In this document: positions 21,600 through 31,055 of the stretch, one piece after another
Position numbering within the stretch: position 1 is the stretch's first letter
Layout: each line of letters begins with the position of its first letter
Origin: Amborella trichopoda
Lineage: Eukaryota; Streptophyta; Magnoliopsida; Amborellales; Amborellaceae
Direction of reading: 5' to 3'
NCBI RefSeq assembly: GCF_000471905.2
Contig: NW_006499997.1
Span: 193,683 to 257,682 of the forward strand
DNA length: 64,000 nt
The notes under the pieces: model-generated
The model's database searches: none
What the model saw: only the letters and a program-made list of their open reading frames with translations
Told to the model about the DNA's origin: nothing
Made by a program: the position numbers and the translations under genes

Positions 21600-24500
21600 T
21601 GAAGCTACGCATATAACTCAAATTGATTTTGGAGGCTACAAACCTCACTTCTCAGCTCTACCATGGGGTCTTGTTCTTGAGAGCTAGAGGGCTGACTCTT
21701 ATCCACCTATACTTCTTCGAGAGCCTTTAAGAAGTGTAAAACCTTCTTTTGGATGCTGGTGGTCCCCTTGTTCAAGGAGGATGGAATTTTGAGTACCTTC
21801 CTTAGTGGTTGGTGTGCCAATTTTGCTTCTAAAAGAGCAATGGGGACATGTAGAACCTTCTGCTGGTCCGGCGTATAGGTGACCCTCGGTGCTGAAAGGT
21901 CTACCTTTAGGGCCTCCTCAGTCTCAGGAGTTGCTTCTAGCTCGCCATTTTGTTCTGACAAATTAGAAGTACAAGTAGAGGGCGAATCTTTGTTTTCAGG
22001 AGAGGACACCATGACCTTGGAGAGGTAGTAAGGTATAGTTAGGAGTCAACGGGAGGATTTTTCCTTGTCTTTCCTCCTCCTTGAGCATATCTGTAATCAT
22101 TCGTCCCAGATCTTCAACATCATCATGAGATGAGGGTCTTGTCTCTCTCACGGGCTTCAAATCATCATCCTTTGACTTTTCTGGTGCTGGAAGGTCTGTG
22201 AAATAGTACTTAGTGTCGACATAGTGAGTCTTGGCTATAGGAAACGGTCTCTTATTAGCATAGACGGTATGCTGTCTCCCATCTCGGTTGTATTTGAAGC
22301 ATTAGTGGAGCTTGGAAGAAACCACCCCTTGATCGTGAAGCCAGGGGCAGCCAAGGAGGACATTGTAAGATGTATCGATGTCGATTACATGAAATTGAGC
22401 ATGATCGTTGAGGTCACCGATCTTGAGGTGAAGACGAATGGTCCCAGCCAGCTTTTCTCCTGATTGGTTGAACTCTTGCACAGTGATGTGGGTCGGAGTG
22501 AGGTCATCAGATTATAATCCCAATCGGGTGAGAATCCTTCTTGGGATCAAGTTGAATGCTGAACCTCCATCCAGCATGATTCGGTTGATGAGGTAGGCAT
22601 GTAATTTACCGTTCACGAAGACCGAGCGATTGTGAAATTTGCCTCCCAACTAAAGGTCATCTTTAGAAAAGGAGATTGCCAAGCACCCACTCTGGATGGC
22701 TGGGTCAACCTCAATGGGCTCCACTTTAGTCTTGTATACCTCTGGGTTAGAAAGAGCTTGCACTAGGGTCATACGATAGTCTTTAGAGAGTAGGAGGGCA
22801 TCATAGATACTTAAGAGGGCTAGAAGCTTTCTTAATTGCCCAATTACGTCATATTTTACTTTATCCTCATTAGTCTTCTGTGTTCCTAATCCAGTCACTG
22901 GTGTAGGTGGTAGGGTAGGCTTAGGAACAGGTTTTGGTTTGTGACACTGACTAACTTTGTTGTTTAGCCGGTACGGTTTGGGTTGATGGGGAGGCAATAT
23001 GTATTTGTATTAGGGGTGTAAATGTTGGAGGTTAAGGCTTAGGTAAAAGTGAAGGATCAAGAAACTTGAGGACCTTGAGCTTTTGAGGTGTGGGTTGTAG
23101 CTTCTTCCCTGATCTTAGGTTCATTTGCCCCATGCAGGATGGTACTTCCAAGATCTGTACCATGTGGGAGGCCTCTTTGGAAGAGGAGCATGAGTATGGC
23201 TCGGTTTTGGCTTGGACTGACAGGGCATCAGCGACTGTCAAGAACCCAACCACCTGGGCTAGCATCTTTCTTAGTGCTTTCACTGCGGCATGCTGAGGCT
23301 TGTGCCTCCAAGCTTTCTATTTAGAGCATCGAATTCTGAACGCTATCGAGCTGTACCTATGGAAGAGATAGAAGAGGAGGGGGGAGAAGAAGAATCAGAA
23401 TGCTCTGAACAGCTTTTTACGTCGTCGCTGAAATTGGACGTGTGCAGGGGGTATTTTAGGTCTTGCCCCGGATTTGATCGTTGGGGGATGCTTTTAGTGT
23501 CGTCAACCATATTGGATGATTCTCCAGCTGTTGATGACTGAGGGACATTCGTCTGATTGGATGGCAGGATAAGGCGAGCTGCGCTTGGGATGAAGTCATG
23601 TAAGGTTGGCAGTGGAGGAAGAGGCCTGTGAAATTCTTTGTCGACTGGTGGCTGAGGAAGACGATTCATTCAGCGAGCTGGCCTGGGCGCTCGTCTCCTT
23701 TTGGGTCCTTGAGGAGGGGTTTGGTCTGCCCTACCAGGGATGGTGAGTAGCCCTAGCTTGTCCACCTCACGCTTCAAGAACTTGAGTCTACTTCGTCCAT
23801 GGTAGACTTCCCAAGGCTGAGAACTCGAGGGCTCTGAAGGGTCTAGTGTATGCTCATAGAGGGCATGTAGTGAGGCTTCCTCTTGAATGGGAGTGATGGC
23901 TTGAAAGCTTTCTGGGGACGACACAAACAATGTGGCCTTCTTGGACTTTCTCCGTGACTATAGCTTCGAACCCAAAGCATTCCTTCAGCTCGTGGCCTCA
24001 TACCTGGTGATATGGGCACCAAAGGTTTTCCGCTTAAGCTGTTTGGCGGGTTTAGGAGTGACAAGACCCTGTTGGAGCATTGCCTCGAAGAGGGCCTACA
24101 GAGGATCTAGCTCAACGCTTCCATGGGCTTGTGTTGGGAGGTCTTCTTACACCAGTGGAAGAGGGACTTGAGGGTGTCGTTCTAGGTTACCCTGAACTTC
24201 TTGGCATTGCTGCATCTTCTTTGTCAAGAGCTCATGGAAACCAGTGCATTCGCTCACGTCATGGCCTCGTACTTGATGATACGAGCACCAGAGGTTCTCA
24301 ATTCCTGGAGGCAGGAATTTGGGCTGCCTTGTCAGCTTGGGCGTGACATGTCCTTCTTCAAGCATTATGGAGAATAGTGCACAGAGGAAAGTGGGTGCCT
24401 TGTCACCCTCTTGGATTGTCACTATGTGAGAAGCCTCAGTTGCCTCGAATGCTTTCTTTAACTCTTCGAGCTTTATCTGACCCCTGTTAATAAGGGCTTC

Positions 24501-25222
24501 GATAGTGTCTCTGAGCTTGTAACAGTCCTGAGTGGGGTGGCCTACTTTCCTGTGATAGGCGCAGTACCTCTCGTGTGTCTCTTGTCCAGCTTGTTCTTTA
24601 GTGTTGACCTCTGGCAACTGGATCATGTTTTGCTCTAGTAGTACTCGAAGTAGTGCAGGAACTCACTCCTCATCGACGGGGTACACCTTATTATGGTGCT
24701 GGATCTAGAAGTCAGTTTGATTTATATTTTAGGGGGCGGGATCTTATTATAGGACTGCCTGAGGCGTTTATGCTTTGGATAGGTCTAGGGTTTGAGGGGC
24801 AGTGTTCTTAGTATCAGTCATGGTGACAACCGCACTGATAATCGATTTTTGCTAGTTGCCTCGATTGTTGGAGCGGGGGTTCGAGCTAGAGGGTTACTGA
24901 CGAGATCTGCCATGGTGCTTGGACAGACCCTCAATACGATCTGCTTTAGAGATGAGCTCTGACATAGAGGGTGGATTGGAAGCCTCGAAATGCAGGGCGA
25001 TCTCGAGAAGCATATTTCGTATGCAGGTTTGGACGGCTTATTTTTCAGTCATGGGAGTGGCATGAAAGGTTGCCAGTTCTCTCCATCGGGCGATGAACTT
25101 GTCAACGGGCTCACCAGGGTCTTGAGTCAAGGTGATGAGCTCGATGGTTTCTCCGTTCCTTTGGACTTCATGAAAACGTTGGTAAAACAACTGCTCCATT
25201 TCCTGCCAGGTGTGCACTGAGT
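21600..25222 (-). pseudogene. Gag-protease region of copy 2 (decayed)
   Basis: Minus-strand Gypsy polyprotein. Gag core remnants lie at 24900-25222 (LTQDPGEPVD-type sequence). Three zinc knuckles of the form CX2HX4HX4C lie at 24522-24563, 24246-24287 and 23977-24018, about 270 bp apart, each followed by a similar module. A Pro/Ser-rich linker follows (23040-23930). Then comes the conserved KYDVIGQLRKLLALLSIYDALL block (about 22800-22860), and a retropepsin region with LDGGSAFNL near 22560-22580 and LLG.PWLHDQG near 22320-22350. The reading ends near 21600 with no reverse transcriptase. It is decayed over several frames. In the same order and spacing it matches 40640-44350 of copy 3. Confidence 0.8.
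23977..24563 (-). other. Triplicated zinc-knuckle modules in gag, copy 2
   Basis: Three exact 42-bp blocks encode C-x2-H-x4-H-x4-C: CAYHRKVGHPTQDC, CSYHQVRGHDVSEC and a third with GHELKEC. The spacer after knuckle 1 ends in ALFSIMLEEGHVTPK and the spacer after knuckle 2 carries a similar ALFEAML..GLVTPK. The whole module of about 90 codons therefore seems to have been tandemly duplicated. Confidence 0.8.
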
Positions 25223-25559
25223 GGTTAGGTGCCTCGATCTCACCTTCCAGGTCGGGTTGACCTGATGGCTTGGTTCTGGGTTAGAGATGGACCCGGGACC
25301 TGAGATCGCTCTCTCAGGAACCACTGTAAAGAAGACATGTGCAGGAGTACCAACTGGTGCGAGAGGAATTAGGGTCGCGAGGCGGGACTTACCTTGTGTG
25401 GGTTCGTGACACGCTCGGGCTAACTCGTCTGGACATCCTCTTATATCATGTTGGAAAGCCCCCTGGCCTATGGCCGGTTTGGAATTGCCTCCCATGACCT
25501 GTTTCTCCTATCGTGCAAACACACACACACACATAAGATGTCTCAACAAGTGGATTTGG

Positions 25560-27540
25560 GGACCTTGACTTGTCGAAGATAAATATAAAATAAAATGGAG
25601 TGAAATGAAATGTAAAGTGGAATGAGATGAAATAAAAATGAAAGATATGAATTAAAAATAAAATAAGGTTAGAAGATGGAGTTAGGATGAAATAAGAATA
25701 AAATGAATTAAAATAAATGAAGTAAAGGAGAATAAAATAAAAAGGATAAAAGAAAATAAAATAAAATAAGATGGGGTAAATAAAATAAAAGAGGCGAATA
25801 AAATGAAGTAAAATATGTAATTAAAATAAACTAGAATGAGGTAAAATAAGATGAGATAATAAAATCGATGAAGTAAATAAAATAAAATAAACTAAGGAAA
25901 AATAGGGTGAAAATAAGCTAAGGGAAAGTCAATGGATAAGGTGAAGCAAATATGAAATAATAAAAAAATGGTAAATTGGTAATATGGAGGGGGAAGGTTT
26001 ACTATTAGACTATTTCGATATTACGTGAGGGACTAAATTAGAAAAGAAAGAGTTTAGAGAGACAGAGAGTGTGTCCTTTGTTGAGTTATGGGTTTCACAT
26101 GAGAAGGTGGAATGGGAATGGAAGTATTAGTAAACAAAAAGGGGTGGAACGAAATGAAGTCAACGAGAACTTAAAACGAAAAAGAAGGGGAGGAAGCAGG
26201 AGTTTTGTTTTGTCGGGTTTTTATAGTGAGAAAGCTTAACAGGGAGAGACACGGGAAACGAGTGGGAGGCTGATGGGAAACGCAGAAAGAAGATTTGTGC
26301 AAAATAAAGAGGTGAACGAGAGGGGACTGTTGAGCGAGAGAGATAGTGAGAGAATGGCGGCAATGGTTGCAGCAGTATGGTGGAGCGAGGAAGTGAATTG
26401 ATGCGAGAGTAAATGGGAGTTGCAGAGGATGGAAGAGAGGGCAGTGGCGGATGGTGAGGAGAAGTTCACAGCAGAGAGCGGAACAGGTGTCAGGAGCAGC
26501 GAAGGGAGATGGGCTGTGAGAATAGTTGAGAGAGAGGATTGGTAGAATTTGCAGGCGAGAGGACAGCTGCCATGTGGCGGAGGTTGCTGGTTGCGAGGTG
26601 GCCAGTGGTGAAGCAGAAGGGGGCTCAATTCTGGGTGCGGTGAGGTGGAGCCGGCAAGGTGAGGGAAATGGTTGTAGTTAATGAAGATAGATAGGGCCTG
26701 GTGAAGTTGCAGGCTGAGCAGTCTTTATTGGTGGTAAATTGGGGAGAGCGGCTTGGGTTAAGAGCAGATTATGGTGGTGAAGGATGGTGAGGGCAGAGAG
26801 CTAGAGAGAGAGAGAAAGCAATGGCAGGAGTGGAGATGGTGATGCTGCTAGCCGAGAGAGAGGGGGCAGGCGCGGCTAAGCGAGAAGGAAATGGTGTAGC
26901 AGGGAGTTGCTGCCGGCTGCCGCCTGCAGTTGTGGTGTGGAGTTCACGCACGACGGTGGGTATACACACGGCGATGAGGGAAGAGGAATGCACACGGCAA
27001 TGGGGTTAGGAAAGGGGCGCACAACGATGGGGTGGAGGGAAAGGGGCGCACAACGATAGGGTGGAGGGAAAGGGGCTCACTGCGATAGTTTGGAGGGTTG
27101 CACGAGATGGCGATAAGAAGGGAGATTTGGGAGACGGTGGTCGGACGGGACCATAGATTGTGAGAGGGAATGACGGAGCATGAGGGTACACCAAAAAGAG
27201 GTGCGGTGAGGGTGCGCAGAAAAGGAGAAGAGAGAAAGAGAAACGCGAGGGGTTACCAAGAAAATGAGAAGCAAGTGAGCTCGAGGGTGCACAGGATAAA
27301 AGTGGTCATGCAGGGTAAAAGGGAAAAGAAAGGAGGTTAGTGGTCATGTGCGACCATGAAAAGGAATGAGAGAAAAAGAGAGGAAGGAAAAGTGAAGTAC
27401 TGATAGCCCGCTGTAAGTGAAAGAAGAGAGAGAAAGAGATATAAAGAGAAGAGAGAGAAAGAGAGACAAAAAGAGAAAGAGAAGAGAGAGAAAGAGAAAC
27501 GTTAAGCCCCAAGGGTACCGACTAAAAAATTTCTCTCCTT
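25560..27540 (-). repeat. Purine-rich and AAAAT-rich tracts in LTR
   Basis: On the plus strand, 25560-25990 is dominated by AAAATAAAAT and 26000-27540 by GAGAGAGAAAG-type purine runs. They are the reverse complement of 1-2500. Long minus-strand ORFs here are Ser/Pro/Leu-rich by-products. Confidence 0.8.
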
Positions 27541-27621
27541 CTTCTCTTTCTCAAGACGTAACCCAACAATAGGCAAGATAAAAATTTTATTAAGCAAGTG
27601 AAGTACAATGAGAGTACATAG

Positions 27622-27629
27622 TATATATA
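27622..27629 (-). promoter_or_regulatory. LTR TATA box, copy 2 5' LTR
   Basis: TATATATA on the minus strand, about 90 bp before the purine/pyrimidine tract, in the conserved CACAATTC context. It would drive gag-protease transcription leftwards. Confidence 0.65.
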
Positions 27630-28377
27630 GAATTGTGCCAAAATATCGGTGGATTGATCAAAATTAAACCTAATTGCTGGAAATTAAGATTTAATTGAAT
27701 TAAAAGAAATTAAAAAATAGGGTGCAAAATGACATATTTGCCCCTTCTTAACAATTTGTGGAATTTCAAAAAGTCCATGTACTGTCGTAGAACTTGCGTG
27801 ATCTTTTATGGATGATCCGGGGTTGTTCTGATTCCCGTTTGATCGATAGAGAATTGTTTTCTTATAGGGCTCGACATGGCGATCGATTTGATACCAATTT
27901 CGAGCCATGGATCGTGTTTTTAGGGCATGGTCATGCGTCTTGAAATTTGGATGGATAGTGTGCTCGTTCCTTCATGTTTTTCTGTGATTTCTTTGCTGGA
28001 TCACACTGAGCATACCGTCACGATCGCATGGTAACAAACGCAGCTCGATTCCGTGTCCGGACAATGATTTAGTAACCTCGGAGTTTTGGCTGGAATCTAG
28101 AATTCTGGTGCCGAAATTTGCAGTCACTTCATTGGCTTCGAGTGCGAAATCCGACTGTTCATCATGTACGGGGTTCAGACTAGAGATAGCCCTAGACCTT
28201 ACGCACGCGATGAAACTAGTTTCGTGTCGATTGAGTTCGCGAGCGCCGTGATTTGGCCGCTAGAGCGAGGTACGATGCTGGTGATTTTCCTGCAATTTTC
28301 TTCACAGATCAGCAATTTCTATCTAGCTTTTCTTCATGCTCGGCAGTCGTCGCTAGGTGCGCCACATATTGAAATGC

Positions 28378-28394
28378 TCGTCTCGACGAGACGA
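28378..28394. other. U3 palindrome, copy 2 5' LTR
   Basis: TCGTCTCG-A-CGAGACGA: two perfect eight-base arms around one base. It is the best-preserved member of the set of four. Confidence 0.85.
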
Positions 28395-28835
28395 ACACGC
28401 TCCATCAAGTTTGAACATGATCCGATCTCGAGATATAAGCATCGTAACTCACTATTCGTGACTGTGCCTTTAATGGAGTTTAGTTGCAGAGTGGCTGCAC
28501 GGGAATAGTGTGCAGCTCCTTTTGTTTCTATCTTTTGCATATAAATTTTTTTTGGAGCGTCCGTTTAAGCTGAAATTTGACTCCTAAAGGTTTTCAATCG
28601 TGCCGGATCCAATGACGGTAGTCCCACAATAATTTGGCACATCAAAAATGTAGTTCCAGTTATAGGGGTCCGTTTCAAGGTGCTAGACTTTGATTCTGCC
28701 GAAACTATTTCTCAGTTTGCATTGCCTTAGACATGTCGGAATGCGACGAAAGTTGACAGGAAACTTTTGAGAGTCTTTATAAAGATCTTGATCAGTTCTG
28801 GGGCCATTTTGAGACTGTCGAAATTTCCATTGTTT

Positions 28836-29808
28836 GTTAGTGAGCATGGCATGAATGTATTGTAAACTTAAAATCTTATTCCTATTTCTAAACATTCCTT
28901 TCTTGACTTTTGTGATCATTGTATAATGGGTAAGCAGCGTAGAGTTAGTTTTAAAAGAAATGAATCTCATAGAAAAAGTAAAGCATTAGAATTGATTTAT
29001 TCTGATGTTGGTGGCCCTGTTAATGTTAACTCTTTTGGTGGAGCTTTTTATTTTGTCACTTTTTAGATGATTATTTTAGAAAGTATTGGTTGTATCTATT
29101 GACATCTAAGGATCAAGTTTTTGCAATTTTCAAGGTGTTTAAAGCGAAAATTAAAAAAGAAACAAAGAGATTTATAAAATTCTTTCAAACTGATAATGGT
29201 GGTAAATATTTCTCCAATGTTTTTTATACTTTTTGCAAAGAGAATGACATTCATAGAGTAAGGACTGTTCCTGGGATGCCACAACAAAATGGTGTCATTA
29301 AGAGGATGAATATGACCATCATTGAAAGAGTAAGAAGCATGCAATCATAATTTGGTCTTGATAATCAATTTTAGGCAGAAGCTGCTAATACAGTTGTATA
29401 TTTGATCAATAGATCTCCCAATGCACCCTCGAATGATGAAATACCTAAAATTCTATAGACACTTGAGAATGAACACTTGAGAACATTTGAGTGTGAAGCT
29501 TATGTTCAAGTGCCTAATGAAAGTAGAGCCAAGCTAGATGCCAAGTCAATAAGATTTGCTTTTTTTAGGTATGGTGGTGATCATAGAGATTATAGGATTT
29601 GGGATCCTATTCCAAAAAAGACTATTAGAAGTCAGGATATTCTCTTTAATGAAAATGTAATGTTTGCTGAAAAAGAAAAAACAAGAAAGGCTTGTTGTGG
29701 ATATACAAGAACCAAATCTCATTATTTTACCTCGGCAAGTGCAAGAGAATCATGTTCAAGCTCAAGACAGTTTTGATGTAGGTGATGCTAGTTATGAAGA
29801 GTTCCGAC
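28836..29808 (+). mobile_element. Ty1/Copia element, continuation (integrase part)
   Basis: Resumes the Copia element after the copy 2 insertion. The first 60 codons resemble the region just before Copia integrase (DHCIMGKQRRVSF near 28910-28950). The integrase core follows and ends in a segment near 29477-29720 with FGCEAYV-like and GYRIWDP-like sequence, typical of the end of Copia integrase. It then abuts the partial LTR of Gypsy copy 3. Reverse transcriptase, RNase H and 3' LTR are not in the window. It is decayed, with several breaks. Confidence 0.85.
28970..29760 (+). pseudogene. Copia integrase remnant
   Basis: Shows the rve-type integrase core: LELIYSDVGGPVN (first acidic residue), KFFQTDNGGKYFSN (second) and GMPQQNGVIKRMN (third, near the usual catalytic Glu), followed by ERVRSMQS. 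This order and spacing is typical of Copia integrase, which joins element DNA to the chromosome. It lies in the same orientation as the gag-protease at 10066-11340, which supports one split element. Decayed. Confidence 0.85.
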
Positions 29809-29833
29809 CTTTTTACGTACAATGATGGTACTG

Positions 29834-29841
29834 TATATATA
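29834..29841 (-). promoter_or_regulatory. LTR TATA box, copy 3
   Basis: TATATATA on the minus strand within the conserved CACAATTC context, equivalent to 27622. Confidence 0.6.
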
Positions 29842-30591
29842 GAATTGTGCCCAAACATGGGTGGATGATCAAAATTAACCCTAATTGCTGAAATTAAGAT
29901 TAAAATGAATTCAAATAAATTAGAAAATAGGGTGCAAAATGACAAATTTGCCCTTTCCTAACAAGTTGTGAAATTCCATAACAGTCCCTGTGTTGCCCTA
30001 GAATGTGCATGATTTTTCATGGATTATCTGAGGCCATTTCGATGCCTAGTTGATCGAGAGATGATTGTTTTATTGTAGGGCTCGGCATGACGATCGATTT
30101 GATACCAACTTCGAGCCATGAATCGTGCTTTTAGGGCATGATCATTGACTTGAAATTTGAATGAATCTTAAAACTTTGGATCGGTAGTTTGCTCATTCCT
30201 TGTTGCTTTTCTATGATTTCTTCGCTGGATCACACTGAGCATGCCATCACAATGGCGGGGCAACCAATGCAGCTTGATTCCGTTCTCGGACAAAGATTTT
30301 GCAACTTTTTAATTTTGGCTAGAATATGGAATTTCGACTACGAAATTTACAGTCACTTCATCGGATTTGTGTGCAGAATCCGATCGTTCATCATGTACGG
30401 GGTTCGGGTCGGAGATAGCCCGAGACCTTACGCACGTGATGGAATTGGTTTTGTGTCTATCCAACTCGTGAACGGCGTGATTAGACACGACGCTGCTCAT
30501 TTTTTTACACTTTCTTCACGGTTCAGCAACTTCTCTCTAGCTTTTCTACGCGCTCGGGAGTCGTTGCGGGGCGTGCCACATATCGAAATGC

Positions 30592-30608
30592 TCGTCTCAA
30601 TGAGACGA
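30592..30608. other. U3 palindrome, copy 3, with compensatory change
   Basis: TCGTCTCA-A-TGAGACGA: perfect eight-base arms. Compared with 28378-28394, the innermost pair changed from G:C to A:T on both sides, so pairing is kept. Confidence 0.85.
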
Positions 30609-31055
30609 ACATGCTCTAACAAGTTTAAACATGATCCGATACCAGACAAGAGAGATATAACTGTCTCAAGTCACTATTCGTGACTGTCCCTTTAATGGAC
30701 CCTAGTTGCAGGGTGGCCGCACGGGAATAGAGTGCGGCTCCCCCAGTTTCACTCTTTTGCCTATAACGTCTTCCTGAAATGTCCATTTAGGCTGAAATTT
30801 AACCCTTGGGGGTTTTTAACTGTATCGGATCCAATGGAGGTGGTCCCATAGCAAATTGAGACACTAAAAATATAGCTCTAGTTATAGGATTCGTTTCAGG
30901 GTGCTAGAGGATGATTCTGCCAGAACTGTTTCTCAGTCTGCACTGCCTTAGACATATCGGATTGTGACAAAACTTGGCAAAAAGATTTTGAGAGTTCTTA
31001 TGAAGATCTTGATTAGTTAGGGGCTATTATGAGACTGTCGTAATTTCCATTGTTT

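Larger units (their letters stand above)
11349..28835 (-). mobile_element. Long-LTR Gypsy copy 2, non-autonomous type, nested in Copia
   Basis: A 17.5 kb element lying between two halves of the Copia element. In its own (minus) direction: 5' LTR 28835-25229; gag-protease about 25222-21600; a convergent PMD-type ORF with its own TATA box on the opposite strand (17676-21235); short tandem arrays (17580-15690); a 3' tail (15690-14151); and the 3' LTR 14150-11349. I see no reverse transcriptase or integrase. GTTAG flanks both outer ends but also borders the inner LTR ends, so the target duplication is not settled. The two LTRs differ at roughly one base in five over a stretch compared by eye and have unlike interiors, so the copy is old or has been reshuffled. 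It is decayed, with many breaks. Confidence 0.8.
25229..28835 (-). repeat. 5' LTR of copy 2
   Basis: About 3.6 kb. It starts at AAACAATGGAAATTTC on the minus strand (28835). U3 carries the palindrome at 28378-28394 and TATA at 27622. This is followed by a purine-rich (plus strand) tract at 25990-27540, an AAAATAAAAT tract at 25560-25990, and the conserved end block 25229-25440. The interior is like that of the copy 1 5' LTR (1-3426). Primer-site sequence is not recognisable next to the inner end. Confidence 0.8.
29809..31055 (-). repeat. Partial 3' LTR of copy 3
   Basis: Carries the U3 half only: inner end AATTTCCATTGTTT (reversed) at 31055, palindrome at 30592-30608, TATA at 29834. It matches 13040-14150 and 27620-28835 along its length and stops beside the Copia integrase remnant. 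Confidence 0.8.

Noticed and set aside
25560-25990. Satellite DNA made of AAAATAAAAT
   Set aside because: The same tract, reversed, lies at the same place in the copy 1 LTR, so it is an LTR part and not an independent satellite.
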